Positions 1-15,178 are shown, counted from the first letter of the stretch. The stretch: DNA of 30,633 bases from JADCGM01 sp943368345 (GCA_943368345.1 CALRKY020000032.1:1-30633); one strand, 5' to 3'. Numbers and translations are program-made. Notes: generated from the letters alone by a model not told the origin.

Positions 1-957
1 ACCGTCGATCGCAATGTTACCGAAATGCACCTGGCCATCCGTTCCCGCGCGCACCGTTGTTGCAACAAGGTCACCGGTGACACGCACTGCGCTGAGGATC
101 AGGCCACGCGCGGCGGCGGCTGACAGAAGGATGCGGCCACCATCTGCCCGGACAGTACCGCTGGACGAAATCAGGGCTTGAAGTGGCTGCCCGAACGCAT
201 CCGTCAGGTCGGAAATATCCGCAACGGGGAATGCGACCGAGAGAAACCCGTCAGATGAGAAGTCGACAGTGACCATGTCACCCGCAGCGAATCCGATCTT
301 GCCGAGGCGCGCCTCGACCACGCCTTCATTGTCGACAGCGGAACCAGCGAGCACCACACCGTCGCGCCCGCGGATGTTTCCGGCATTGGTTATGCTCGAA
401 GCCTGACCGGTCCGTCGAAATCTCAAGTTTCCCGACATAAAGTCGGCATCGGCGATATCTAGGCTTGAGGCGACAAAAGCCCCGGTATCAATGACCGCGC
501 CGTTGGTGACTGCAATGCCATTGGGATTGACCAGGACAAAGTGGCCATTGGCGCTGAGCGATCCGGCAATGGTCGAGCGTTCACGACCCTGGACCCGGGC
601 CAGCAGGACAGATTGGGCCGTGGGTTGGCCGATGACAACTGCGTGCCCAGAGGAAATACTGAAGCCAGCAAAGTTAATGATCGCCCGGTCGCTCGACTGG
701 GTAATTTCAAGGCGGTTGGCAGTCGGTATCGACAAGGTGGCAACGCCAGCGACCACAGAAGCCCCTGTGGGCATATCCGCCCCGTGACTGGGAAACGCAG
801 CCGCGGACCCCAGCAACAGCGCATGTAGCAAACGAGATTTCAATCGGCAGTGTACATACAAAATATTGCGAATACCGTTACGGCCGTTGCAATTCATTAA
901 CCATAATCGAGTAACAATATTTCGCTTGTGGGAAATTAAAATATCAAAATTAGACAT
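1..957 (-). CDS. Two-partner secretion exoprotein (TpsA, filamentous-haemagglutinin N-terminal domain), partial
   Basis: This reading frame is open for 319 codons and runs off the window, so only the N-terminus is visible. The start ATG at 957-955 has GGAG eight bases upstream. An extended N-terminal segment (residues 1-40) precedes a hydrophobic stretch (LLHALLLGSAAAF), as in the long signal peptides of TpsA proteins. The secretion (TPS) domain follows: a segment beginning ITQSSDRAIINFAGF, a downstream GSLSANGHFVLV strand, and the hallmark NPNGI motif at residues 144-148. Family knowledge: TpsA proteins are beta-helical adhesins, haemolysins or contact-dependent toxins exported through a cognate TpsB barrel. 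The matching TpsB lies divergently next door. The effector function is encoded beyond the window, so adhesin versus toxin cannot be decided. Confidence 0.87.
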   Translation of the reverse strand, partial: MSNFDILISHKRNIVTRLWLMNCNGRNGIRNILYVHCRLKSRLLHALLLGSAAAFPSHGADMPTGASVVAGVATLSIPTANRLEITQSSDRAIINFAGFSISSGHAVVIGQPTAQSVLLARVQGRERSTIAGSLSANGHFVLVNPNGIAVTNGAVIDTGAFVASSLDIADADFMSGNLRFRRTGQASSITNAGNIRGRDGVVLAGSAVDNEGVVEARLGKIGFAAGDMVTVDFSSDGFLSVAFPVADISDLTDAFGQPLQALISSSGTVRADGGRILLSAAAARGLILSAVRVTGDLVATTVRAGTDGQVHFGNIAIDG

Positions 958-1138
958 AATGTTTCTCCACGACAATGTCATGGTGACATGGAATTTATAT
1001 ATGTGTAAACCCGCTATCGTTACCCATTAGAGTGGATTGATGGTTTAGAATGGTTATTTCATTTTTAACTATTTTCGGTAACCAATATATTTAGGGTATC
1101 CGTATGTACAGTAATGTGTTGCATAGGTTGGCGATGCG
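958..1138. promoter_or_regulatory. AT-rich divergent regulatory region of the tpsA/tpsB pair
   Basis: This 181-bp gap between the two divergent starts is strikingly AT-rich against a GC-rich window. It must hold both promoters, but several -10-like AT stretches compete and I cannot assign one. A perfect inverted repeat, ATGTCA-TGG-TGACAT, lies at 975-989, 18 bases upstream of the tpsA start and just before its ribosome-binding site. It could be an operator or a 5'UTR hairpin. Confidence 0.5.
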
Positions 1139-2866
1139 ATGTCTGTAGCGCTCGCAAAATGCTCACAGCAACGCTACGCGAGGGTGCTTATTGTCGTCGC
1201 TTTGGCTTTTATTGATGCTGCCGCTCACGCTCAGAGCATCGCGCCGAGCCAAGTTGCACCGGGCGATGCCGCAACACTGGCACGACAGAAGCCTATCTTC
1301 CGCTTTCCTGCCCAGCAAGGGTTGAAGCCGCCAGCCGGCTCGGAAGACATCCGGCTAACTATTCGGGATCTCCAGATTGAGTCGGAGCTTCCCGAAACGA
1401 TCACACCCAAGTCCGATCAGGGTCTTATTATCGGGCAGGAAGTGACAGCCGCCGACATCTACCATTTCGCTTCTGCGCTTCAGGATATAGCGCTATCTCG
1501 CGGCTATCCGCTGGTGCGTGTTATCATACCCCCGCAGGATTTTGATCCGGTCAATGGCACGATCAGGATTCGCATAATTTCCGGGTTCGTAGAGCGGATT
1601 GATGTCTCGGCTCTGCCGCGGCGCGTCCGTCGAGTGGTCGCCAAGGCGGTATCGCCACTTGTCGGCGTAAATGCATTGCAGGCGCACGACCTCGAACGAC
1701 GATTGGTCATCGCCAGCGATACTGCGGGACTTGACCTGCGTTCTACCTTGTCGCCGGGCAGTGTTACGGGGGCTACAATCCTCTTGCTCACCGGCCAGCA
1801 CCGGCCTGCACAGGGCGCACTTTCCGTCGACAACCGCCAAGGTTCTGCTCTTGGCGGCGCTCAAAACACATTGTCGCTTGCAGCGAACTCCATGCTCGGG
1901 CTTGGTGAGCAAGTTGTCGTGAGCCTAGCCGCGCCTGTTTTGGACATTGACTGGTCGCGGGGTCTCCGCCGCTATGCAGCCTTATCGTTTGGGCTCCCTA
2001 TCGGCAGAAATGGGCTGAAATTCGGTGGTATGATCTTGTTCAGCGCTTCGCGGCCTGAGATTTCCAGCCAACTGGCCTTGCCAATCGAGAGCGAATACCA
2101 CCGGGCAAGTCTGTACCTTGCCTATCCCGTCCTGCTGACCCGCCGAGCCCGTATGACCGCGCAAGTCAGCATTGAGACCGGATTAGAAGAAACAGCGACC
2201 ACACTCCTCGGCCCCAAGATTCCTCTGTCTCGAGACAAAACTCGGGTCATCAAAGCAGAAGTTACGGGGTCACATCCGCTGCCACGCGGTGCCCGGGCTG
2301 AGTATGTCGTGGAGTATGCTAGGGGTTTCGGTGGTTTCGGTGCACGAACGGCCAGGGACGCTTCAGTCTTGTTGCCGCTGTCACGATTTGGGGCTGATGC
2401 GCGGTTCAACCGGGCCTCGGCTGATGCCAGCCTGACAATTCCGCTCAAAGGTCCGTTCAGCAGTCATCTACTTTTGCGCGGTGAGACCGGCTTTGGTGAC
2501 CCGCTCTTGCGATCTATGCAGGAATCGTTCGCAACTCCTGACCTGATTTCCGGGTTGGAAGGTGGGTCAGGTGCGGGTGACGACCTCTATGGTGGACGAT
2601 TGGAACTGCGCGGTGACTGGAGCGTGAACACTGTCCGCGTTGCACCCTATGCATTTGGTGCGTGGGCCAAAGCCCATCTGGCGCTGCCGCTCGCAAACGA
2701 GGCCGCTGCCACGGTGGCGCGGTCCGCCGGAGCGGGTCTTCGGCTCACCCTTCCGTTGCAACCCACGGTTCCGATTTTCCTTAATTTGGAATGGTCACGC
2801 ACTAATCGCATCGGCCTGAACCCGGCTTCATCGCGGGTCAGGTCATCGGTTGGGCTGAGGTTCTGA
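1139..2866 (+). CDS. Two-partner secretion outer-membrane transporter (TpsB; ShlB/FhaC/HecB family)
   Basis: The 575-residue product would form an outer-membrane beta-barrel that exports the neighbouring TpsA. Residues 1-32 look like a signal peptide (hydrophobic VLIVVALAFIDAAAHA, cleavage after AHA). The next part contains a POTRA-type region: IRLTIRDLQIESELPE, then LSRGYPLVRVIIPPQDF and GTIRIRIISGFVERIDV. A second region with NALQAHDLERRL is followed by the long barrel section of alternating hydrophobic strands. The chain ends VGLRF, the terminal aromatic residue expected by the BAM complex. Length fits the family (about 550-600). The ATG at 1139 gives a good signal peptide, though its Shine-Dalgarno is weak. 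The gene diverges from tpsA rather than preceding it in an operon. Base composition is more relaxed than in the ribosomal genes downstream, so acquisition by transfer is possible. Confidence 0.88.
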   Translation: MSVALAKCSQQRYARVLIVVALAFIDAAAHAQSIAPSQVAPGDAATLARQKPIFRFPAQQGLKPPAGSEDIRLTIRDLQIESELPETITPKSDQGLIIGQEVTAADIYHFASALQDIALSRGYPLVRVIIPPQDFDPVNGTIRIRIISGFVERIDVSALPRRVRRVVAKAVSPLVGVNALQAHDLERRLVIASDTAGLDLRSTLSPGSVTGATILLLTGQHRPAQGALSVDNRQGSALGGAQNTLSLAANSMLGLGEQVVVSLAAPVLDIDWSRGLRRYAALSFGLPIGRNGLKFGGMILFSASRPEISSQLALPIESEYHRASLYLAYPVLLTRRARMTAQVSIETGLEETATTLLGPKIPLSRDKTRVIKAEVTGSHPLPRGARAEYVVEYARGFGGFGARTARDASVLLPLSRFGADARFNRASADASLTIPLKGPFSSHLLLRGETGFGDPLLRSMQESFATPDLISGLEGGSGAGDDLYGGRLELRGDWSVNTVRVAPYAFGAWAKAHLALPLANEAAATVARSAGAGLRLTLPLQPTVPIFLNLEWSRTNRIGLNPASSRVRSSVGLRF

Positions 2867-2892
2867 CAGTGGCGTTTCAATTCATCGGGCTC

Positions 2893-2915
2893 GGCCCAGA
2901 TCACGTGATTGGGCC
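2893..2915. repeat. Inverted repeat just downstream of tpsB
   Basis: GGCCCA (2893-2898), one unpaired G, then ATCAC-GTGAT and TGGGCC (2910-2915) form a near-perfect 23-nt palindrome, 27 bases after the tpsB stop. No T-tract follows, so it is not a classical intrinsic terminator. It may still act as a 3'-end hairpin or a protein-binding site. Confidence 0.5.
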
Positions 2916-3130
2916 AATGTCCGCTATTCCAATTTCACACCCGAAACCTGCCTTTCCGCATTCCACCCAATCCCTGCAATCGAAGGTTGCCTGAAGCTGG
3001 ACCGTAAGCAGTTCTAGCAAATTGACGGCGGTCCTTCGGCTGCCGGGGAGCCTATGCCTGTCGAGGGCAAGCTTTTGCGGATTCAGCCGGTCGGATTTCA
3101 ACCTGACCCATCCCCCAACCGCCGTATCAC
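2916..3130. other. Non-coding gap upstream of the rplJ promoter
   Basis: I see no convincing gene here. A 66-codon minus-strand frame (2901-3101) has no recognisable domain and no good ribosome-binding site. No remnant of rplK or rplA, the usual upstream neighbours of rplJ, is visible. Confidence 0.5.
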
Positions 3131-3157
3131 TTGACCTTTGCGGCGGGGTGGTTATAC
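3131..3157 (+). promoter_or_regulatory. Candidate promoter of rplJ-rplL
   Basis: TTGACC (3131-3136) and TTATAC (3152-3157) are separated by 15 bp (16 if TATACG is taken as the -10). They lie about 40 bases upstream of the L10 leader, so the transcript would include that leader. The short spacer lowers confidence. Confidence 0.5.
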
Positions 3158-3197
3158 GGCCCGCTTCCGCGCAGGGCCTTTGGGGCTTGCGCGTAAA

Positions 3198-3255
3198 CCG
3201 TCCGAGATTGCGGGTGTCCTTCGGGACCTAAGCCGACAAGGCCTGCATGAGACGG
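3198..3255 (+). ncRNA. Ribosomal protein L10 leader (autoregulatory mRNA structure)
   Basis: The RNA folds into a coaxial structure. Outer stem CCGTC (3198-3202) pairs with GACGG (3251-3255). An asymmetric internal loop with CGAGA and ATGA follows, able to form the tandem G-A pairs of a kink-turn. Middle stem GCGGG (3210-3214) pairs with CCTGC (3242-3246). The tip is GTCC-TTCG-GGAC (3216-3227), a UUCG tetraloop. This is the architecture of the L10(L12)4-binding leader that represses rplJL translation, and it lies in the expected place, about 155 bases upstream of rplJ. Assigned from pairing and position, without a covariance search. Confidence 0.68.
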
Positions 3256-3410
3256 GGATAAGTTTTTTCCGGATGCGCCGTGCGGTGGCGAGTGCCGGGG
3301 TCTCACGCGTAGCGACTGTTGTCGCGGGCTTTGGACGACCATCCCTCGGACGAAATTGTGGACGCTGTTTCACTGCCTTTGCGGGCAGCGAACGGCATGA
3401 GGAGTAGAGC

Positions 3411-3929
3411 ATGGATAGAGCTGAGAAAAAACAGCTGGTTGCCACGCTTTCGCAAGTCTTCTCCGATGCGTCGGTGGTCGTCGTGACGCGTAATCACGGC
3501 CTTACCGTCGCCCAGGTCAATGACCTGCGGGGCAAGATGCGCGCAGCGGGTGCCAGCTATAAGGTGGCCAAAAACCGCCTGGCTCGTATTGCGCTCGAAG
3601 GCACAGACTATAGCGCGATCAGCGACCTGCTGGTCGGGCCAACTGCCCTTGCAACGTCGGCCGATCCGGTCGCCGCAGCCAAGGCAGCTGTCGATTTCGC
3701 CAAGACCAACGACAAGTTGGAAATTGTTGGCGGCGCGATGGGGTCAACTGTCCTCGACGTGGACGGGATCAAAGCACTGGCAGCCCTGCCGTCGCTCAAT
3801 GAACTGCGCGCCAAGATCGTCGGCCTGGTACAGGCACCGGCGACCAAGCTTGCACAGCTCACCAGCGCACCGGCCGGCAAGCTTGCCCGGGTGTTTGCCG
3901 CTTATGCAGACACGGCGCAGGCCGCGTAA
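3411..3929 (+). CDS. rplJ: 50S ribosomal protein L10
   Basis: L10 (172 residues) anchors the L7/L12 stalk to 23S rRNA at the base of the GTPase-associated centre. The N-terminal RNA-binding domain is recognisable: MDRAEKKQLVATLSQVF, then VVVTRNHGLTVAQVNDLR and KVAKNRLARIAL. The C-terminal helix that carries L7/L12 dimers ends in KLARVFAAYADTAQAA. Length is normal. The ATG is preceded by GAGGAG at 3399-3404. rplL follows after 39 bp, so the pair is co-transcribed. The leader structure at 3198-3255 implies feedback by L10 itself. The usual upstream genes rplK and rplA are absent. Confidence 0.97.
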   Translation: MDRAEKKQLVATLSQVFSDASVVVVTRNHGLTVAQVNDLRGKMRAAGASYKVAKNRLARIALEGTDYSAISDLLVGPTALATSADPVAAAKAAVDFAKTNDKLEIVGGAMGSTVLDVDGIKALAALPSLNELRAKIVGLVQAPATKLAQLTSAPAGKLARVFAAYADTAQAA

Positions 3930-3968
3930 TTACCAACAACAATCGTTTGAGATACCAGGAGAATTAAC

Positions 3969-4340
3969 ATGGCTGACCTGAACAAGATCGTCGAGGAGCT
4001 TTCGGCTCTGACCGTCCTCGAAGCTGCGGACCTTGCAAAGATGCTCGAAGAAAAGTGGGGCGTTTCCGCTGCTGCTGCTGTTGCCGTTGCCGGCCCGGCT
4101 GCTGCTGCTGGCCCTGCTGTTGAAGAGAAGACCGAATTCGACGTCATCCTGACGGGCGACGGCGGCAAGAAGATCAACGTCATCAAGGAAGTCCGCGCCA
4201 TCACCGGCCTCGGTCTGACCGAAGCCAAGACGCTGGTTGAATCGGCGCCGAAGGCGATCAAGGAAGGCGTCAACAAGGCTGAGGCCGAAAAGGTCAAGAA
4301 GCAGCTCGAAGACGCCGGCGCAACCGTCGAACTCAAGTAG
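3969..4340 (+). CDS. rplL: 50S ribosomal protein L7/L12
   Basis: This acidic stalk protein (123 residues) recruits translational GTPases to the ribosome. It has the three standard parts: an N-terminal dimerisation helix (MADLNKIVEELSALTVLEAADLAKMLEEKWGV), an Ala/Pro/Gly-rich flexible hinge (residues about 36-52), and the conserved C-terminal domain with FDVILTGDGGKKINVIKEVR and GLGLTEAKTLVESAPKAIKEG. A strong AGGAG lies just upstream of the ATG. Transcription is expected to end at least partly at the terminator 64 bases downstream, which would separate stalk-protein expression from rpoBC. Confidence 0.98.
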   Translation: MADLNKIVEELSALTVLEAADLAKMLEEKWGVSAAAAVAVAGPAAAAGPAVEEKTEFDVILTGDGGKKINVIKEVRAITGLGLTEAKTLVESAPKAIKEGVNKAEAEKVKKQLEDAGATVELK

Positions 4341-4403
4341 CCGAGTGGGCCGCAAGGCCCGCGAAGAGCTATCCCCGCGCTAGCGGGAATCCAGAGACAG
4401 AAA

Positions 4404-4433
4404 GGGCGGCTCCGTAAAGGGGCCGCCCTTTTT
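4404..4433 (+). terminator. Intrinsic terminator after rplL
   Basis: A 10-bp GC-rich stem (GGGCGGCTCC at 4404-4413 with GGGGCCGCCC at 4419-4428, one G-U pair) has loop GTAAA and is followed by five T residues (4429-4433). Upstream, at about 4346-4392, are two smaller hairpins, including CCCGC-GCTA-GCGGG within a repeat-like segment ending in GGAATCCAG. Confidence 0.85.
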
Positions 4434-4769
4434 CGTGGGTGATTGTGTGGGCTCGCAGCCTGTTTCCACTCGGTGCATCAGAGTTTGGAGAGAAATCCGA
4501 TGCCGAGACCGAGCACAGCTGCGATGGCATAAAGCCCAAGGCATGTTTGAGCGGTCCATATTTTTCGGTGATCGACTGTCCCGTCAACTTCCTGGCGAGC
4601 AGCACGAAACCGGGCTCTGATAGCAACCAACAGGTTCTGGCGTTCCCGCAGCACCGGAATGACAAACGGTACGACCGTTCTCTGGCGAGTTGGCTTCGGC
4701 ACCATTCTGGTTCAATCAGCATTTTCTCCTAATATTCCGTTATAGTCGGGGGCCGGGGCAACATCCCCC
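4434..4769. other. Unusually long rplL-rpoB spacer, no firm gene
   Basis: Two overlapping minus-strand frames compete here. A 117-codon frame (4722-4369) has an excellent AGGAG six bases before its ATG, but its product is Cys/Trp/Ser-rich and resembles no known protein. A 75-codon frame (4705-4478) encodes a basic region and a possible C-terminal membrane helix (LGLYAIAAVLGLGIGFL), but lacks a ribosome-binding site. The good start signal and the plausible protein are in different frames, which could mean a decayed gene. Part of the segment also resembles GTCATTCCGG/CGGGAA-type intergenic repeats. Confidence 0.35.
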
Positions 4770-4798
4770 TCGACACGGCACCGTCCCAACCCTATATC
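4770..4798 (+). promoter_or_regulatory. Candidate rpoB promoter
   Basis: TCGACA (4770-4775) and TATATC (4793-4798) are separated by exactly 17 bp. The same -10 hexamer occurs in the tmRNA promoter of this window. It would give a 5' leader of about 250 nt before rpoB. The strong terminator after rplL makes an independent rpoB promoter likely. Confidence 0.5.
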
Positions 4799-4923
4799 GC
4801 CCCCACGAATTCAATCGGGGCGGCGCTGTCACAAGCTTCCGAACCGGCTGTCTCGGCCTTTCGAGAAATGGCCCTGCGTTGCGCACGGGGCCGGACGGAT
4901 AGGGGGCCAGGAGGCAGGATTTT

Positions 4924-4982
4924 ACGACGCACCGGGCTGTGGCTCTCCGGCAGGGAGGGGCGCAGCTTTTTGCGTCGTTTTT
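4924..4982 (+). terminator. Candidate attenuator hairpin in the rpoB leader
   Basis: ACGACGCA (4924-4931) pairs perfectly with TGCGTCGT (4971-4978), followed by TTTT (4979-4982). The loop of 39 nt can form internal pairs. The stem is short for a full terminator, so partial termination or a leader regulatory structure is more likely. It lies 77 bases before the rpoB start. Enterobacterial rplL-rpoB spacers also carry an attenuator, though of unrelated sequence. Confidence 0.45.
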
Positions 4983-5058
4983 GCGTTTCGGCAGAGATTT
5001 CAAGGCTGTGGCCCGCTCCGGGTGACGGCATGGCAGACTTTTTCGAGGGTAAAATTCC

Positions 5059-9186
<4,128 letters not shown>

Positions 9187-9195
9187 CCCATAGCT

Positions 9196-9221
9196 CCCCC
9201 TTCCCCATGTGGGGGAGGGGG
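9196..9221. repeat. Hairpin repeat between rpoB and rpoC
   Basis: CCCCCTTCCCC (9196-9206) pairs with GGGGGAGGGGG (9211-9221) around loop ATGT, an 11-bp stem with one G-U pair. There is no T-tract. The sequence resembles the CCTCCCC/GGGGAGG intergenic palindromes that recur at 21464-21625. It may stabilise or process the rpoBC transcript. Confidence 0.6.
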
Positions 9222-9272
9222 TCGAATTCCCCCGGACACATGCGAGTGTGGCCGATGTATGAAGGACCTGCC

Positions 9273-13466
<4,194 letters not shown>

Positions 13467-13491
13467 TCGGCCTGACCGACGCGGACGATTG

Positions 13492-13520
13492 CCCCCGCCC
13501 GGTCATCGGGCGGGGGTTTT
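13492..13520 (+). terminator. Intrinsic terminator of rpoBC
   Basis: A perfect 10-bp stem (CCCCCGCCCG at 13492-13501 with CGGGCGGGGG at 13507-13516) has loop GTCAT and is followed by TTTT (13517-13520), 25 bases after the rpoC stop. Confidence 0.93.
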
Positions 13521-13606
13521 CGTTTCAGTCCACATGACGGACAGGCCCGGTTCAGCTATGTCTATGCTATGGACGCGGTCGCCATGAACAGAAGCTGGAA
13601 TGACAG

Positions 13607-14779
13607 ATGATAGCGTCCGACCTGCGGATTGCCCTGTTCTCGGGCAACTATAATTACGTCCGTGACGGCGCGAATCAGGCACTCAACCGGCTGGTCGGCT
13701 ATCTCGAACGGCAGGGTGCGACGGTGCGGGTTTATGCGCCCACCACCTACACCCCGGCCTTTCCGCCGACCGGGACCCTGATTTCGATTCCATCCTTTGA
13801 GCTGCCATTCGGCGGGCGGGGTGAGTACCGGGTTGGCAAGGGTCTCAACCGGGCGATCCGGGCGGACCTGAAGGCCTTTGCGCCCAATCTGGTACATATT
13901 TCCGCCCCCGATATTGTCGGGCACCGGGCCGTGACCTGGGCCAGACGGAATGGCATTCCGGCGGTCGCGTCGGTCCATACCCGGTTCGAAACCTATTTCC
14001 GTTACTATAATATGGCCTGGGCGCAGGTTGCCGCTGAAGCGGTGCTGCGCCGCCTGTATTTCCGTTGCATCGAAATCTATGCGCCGTCGGAAAGTATGGC
14101 GGCGGTGCTGACCGACCAGCGGATGTCGCGCCGGGTGGCGATCTGGAGCCGGGGGATCGACCGGGAGCAGTTCAATCCGGGACGGCGTGATATGGCCTGG
14201 CGGCGATCTTTGGGGATTGCCGATGACGAGGTGGTGATCCTGTTCGTGGCACGGCTCGTGCTCGAAAAAGGCCTCGACATCCTGGCCGCAACCCTTGCCG
14301 AACTATCCGAACGCGGCGTGAAGCACCGCGCACTGGTTGTCGGGGATGGCCCGGCGCGCGGCTGGATCGAAGAGCGCGCCCCTTCGGCGATTTTCACCGG
14401 ATTTCTGGGTGGGACGGACCTTGCGCGGGCCTTTGCCTCCACCGACCTGATGTTCAATCCCTCATCCACCGAGACCTTCGGCAATGTCACGCTGGAGGCG
14501 ATGGCCAGCGGCTTGGCCGTGGTCGCTGCCCGCGCCACCGGGTCGCTCAGTCTGGTCGAGGAAGGCGTGAGCGGCCTGCTGACCACCCCGGACGATATCG
14601 AAGGCTCCGCCGACGCGCTGGCGCAGCTGATCGGCGACCCGGCATTTCGCCAGTCGGCCAGCCAGGCTGGCCTCGCCCGCGCCGCCCGCAATGACTGGGA
14701 CGCGATCAACGACCAGTTGCTGCAACGCTATCTGCGGGTCAGCGAACTGTGGGAGCGGCGGAAGCGCATCAAGCACTAA
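13607..14779 (+). CDS. GT4-family glycosyltransferase
   Basis: This 390-residue GT-B enzyme would transfer a sugar from a nucleotide donor to a lipid or glycan acceptor at the cytoplasmic face of the membrane. The N-terminal domain begins LRIALFSGNYNYVRDGANQALNRLVGYL, with SVHTRFETYFRYY further on. The C-terminal Rossmann domain has ILFVARLVLEKGLDIL, ALVVGDGP and the donor-site EX7E motif at E289 and E297 (ETFGNVTLE). It resembles the MgtA/PimB-like GDP-mannose-dependent alpha-mannosyltransferase branch, so a role in glycolipid or sphingolipid glycosylation is plausible. Donor and acceptor cannot be read from sequence. The gene is monocistronic between the rpoC terminator and the tmRNA promoter, which begins three bases after its stop. 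Confidence 0.85.
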   Translation: MIASDLRIALFSGNYNYVRDGANQALNRLVGYLERQGATVRVYAPTTYTPAFPPTGTLISIPSFELPFGGRGEYRVGKGLNRAIRADLKAFAPNLVHISAPDIVGHRAVTWARRNGIPAVASVHTRFETYFRYYNMAWAQVAAEAVLRRLYFRCIEIYAPSESMAAVLTDQRMSRRVAIWSRGIDREQFNPGRRDMAWRRSLGIADDEVVILFVARLVLEKGLDILAATLAELSERGVKHRALVVGDGPARGWIEERAPSAIFTGFLGGTDLARAFASTDLMFNPSSTETFGNVTLEAMASGLAVVAARATGSLSLVEEGVSGLLTTPDDIEGSADALAQLIGDPAFRQSASQAGLARAARNDWDAINDQLLQRYLRVSELWERRKRIKH

Positions 14780-14781
14780 CC

Positions 14782-14810
14782 TTGCCGTTTGGCGGCTGTC
14801 GGCCTATATC
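14782..14810 (+). promoter_or_regulatory. Promoter of the tmRNA gene
   Basis: TTGCCG (14782-14787) and TATATC (14805-14810) with a 17-bp spacer lie immediately after the glycosyltransferase stop. The predicted start is near 14817, directly before the acceptor half of the tmRNA. Confidence 0.65.
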
Positions 14811-14816
14811 CATCTG

Positions 14817-15110
14817 GCCGGAGCAATCCGGATATGGCGATACAGGATGTCGTGTAATAAACGCAGCGGACCCGGGGGCAGTACCCGGCGGCTCCACCAT
14901 TTGAGGGGGCCGAACCAGGATCGACGTGCGTCCAAAGACGAAGATCTTCGCCCGGCCTGAATGCGCCGTAAAAACGTTCACAAACCATAAATGCCAACGA
15001 CAACGAGGCATTCGCGATCGCCGCGTAACCAGCATCCTACGGGATAAAGGTTACCTAGCTTAGCGCGGTTCGGGCCGCACCGGGCAACAGAAGCGGACAC
15101 CGGCGGTACG
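14817..15110 (+). ncRNA. ssrA: Two-piece (circularly permuted) transfer-messenger RNA
   Basis: tmRNA rescues stalled ribosomes and tags the nascent chain for proteolysis. The gene is permuted: the acceptor half comes first and ends with CGGCTCC-A-CCA (14889-14899). A six-base linker (TTTGAG) follows, then the coding half beginning GGGGCCG (14906-14912). The two 7-mers pair fully, including the G3-U70 wobble that specifies alanine charging. The T stem is CCGGG/CCCGG (14872-14876 with 14884-14888), with the atypical loop GGCAGTA. TGCGT in the coding half can pair with ACGCA (14861-14865) as helix P2. The tag frame (14993-15028) reads ANDNEAFAIAA then TAA, an alphaproteobacterial-type degron ending in AA. 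Outer ends are estimated from the promoter and terminator; mature ends are unknown. Confidence 0.92.
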
Positions 15111-15144
15111 GGGGGCACCGAGCAACAGAAGCTCCCCACTTTTT
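15111..15144 (+). terminator. Candidate terminator of tmRNA
   Basis: GAGC (15120-15123) pairs with GCTC (15131-15134). GGG of the G-run at 15111 can extend the stem with CCC (15135-15137), leaving a GC-rich bulge. A run of five T follows (15140-15144). The stem is imperfect, but the position after ssrA and before the suf promoter fits. Confidence 0.5.
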
Positions 15145-15178
15145 CCGTCGATATCGGGTAGGCGAACGACGAGACGCA

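Noticed and set aside
459..828. Short frames on both strands at the left end
   Set aside because: They overlap the TPS domain of the long minus-strand gene, which reads through to the window edge with clear family motifs.
2901..3101. 66-codon minus-strand frame downstream of tpsB
   Set aside because: No ribosome-binding site, no domain, and the region overlaps the palindrome. Not enough to call a gene.
14780..15035. Short frames over the tmRNA locus (both strands)
   Set aside because: The acceptor pairing, CCA, tag frame, promoter and terminator explain the segment as a permuted ssrA gene.
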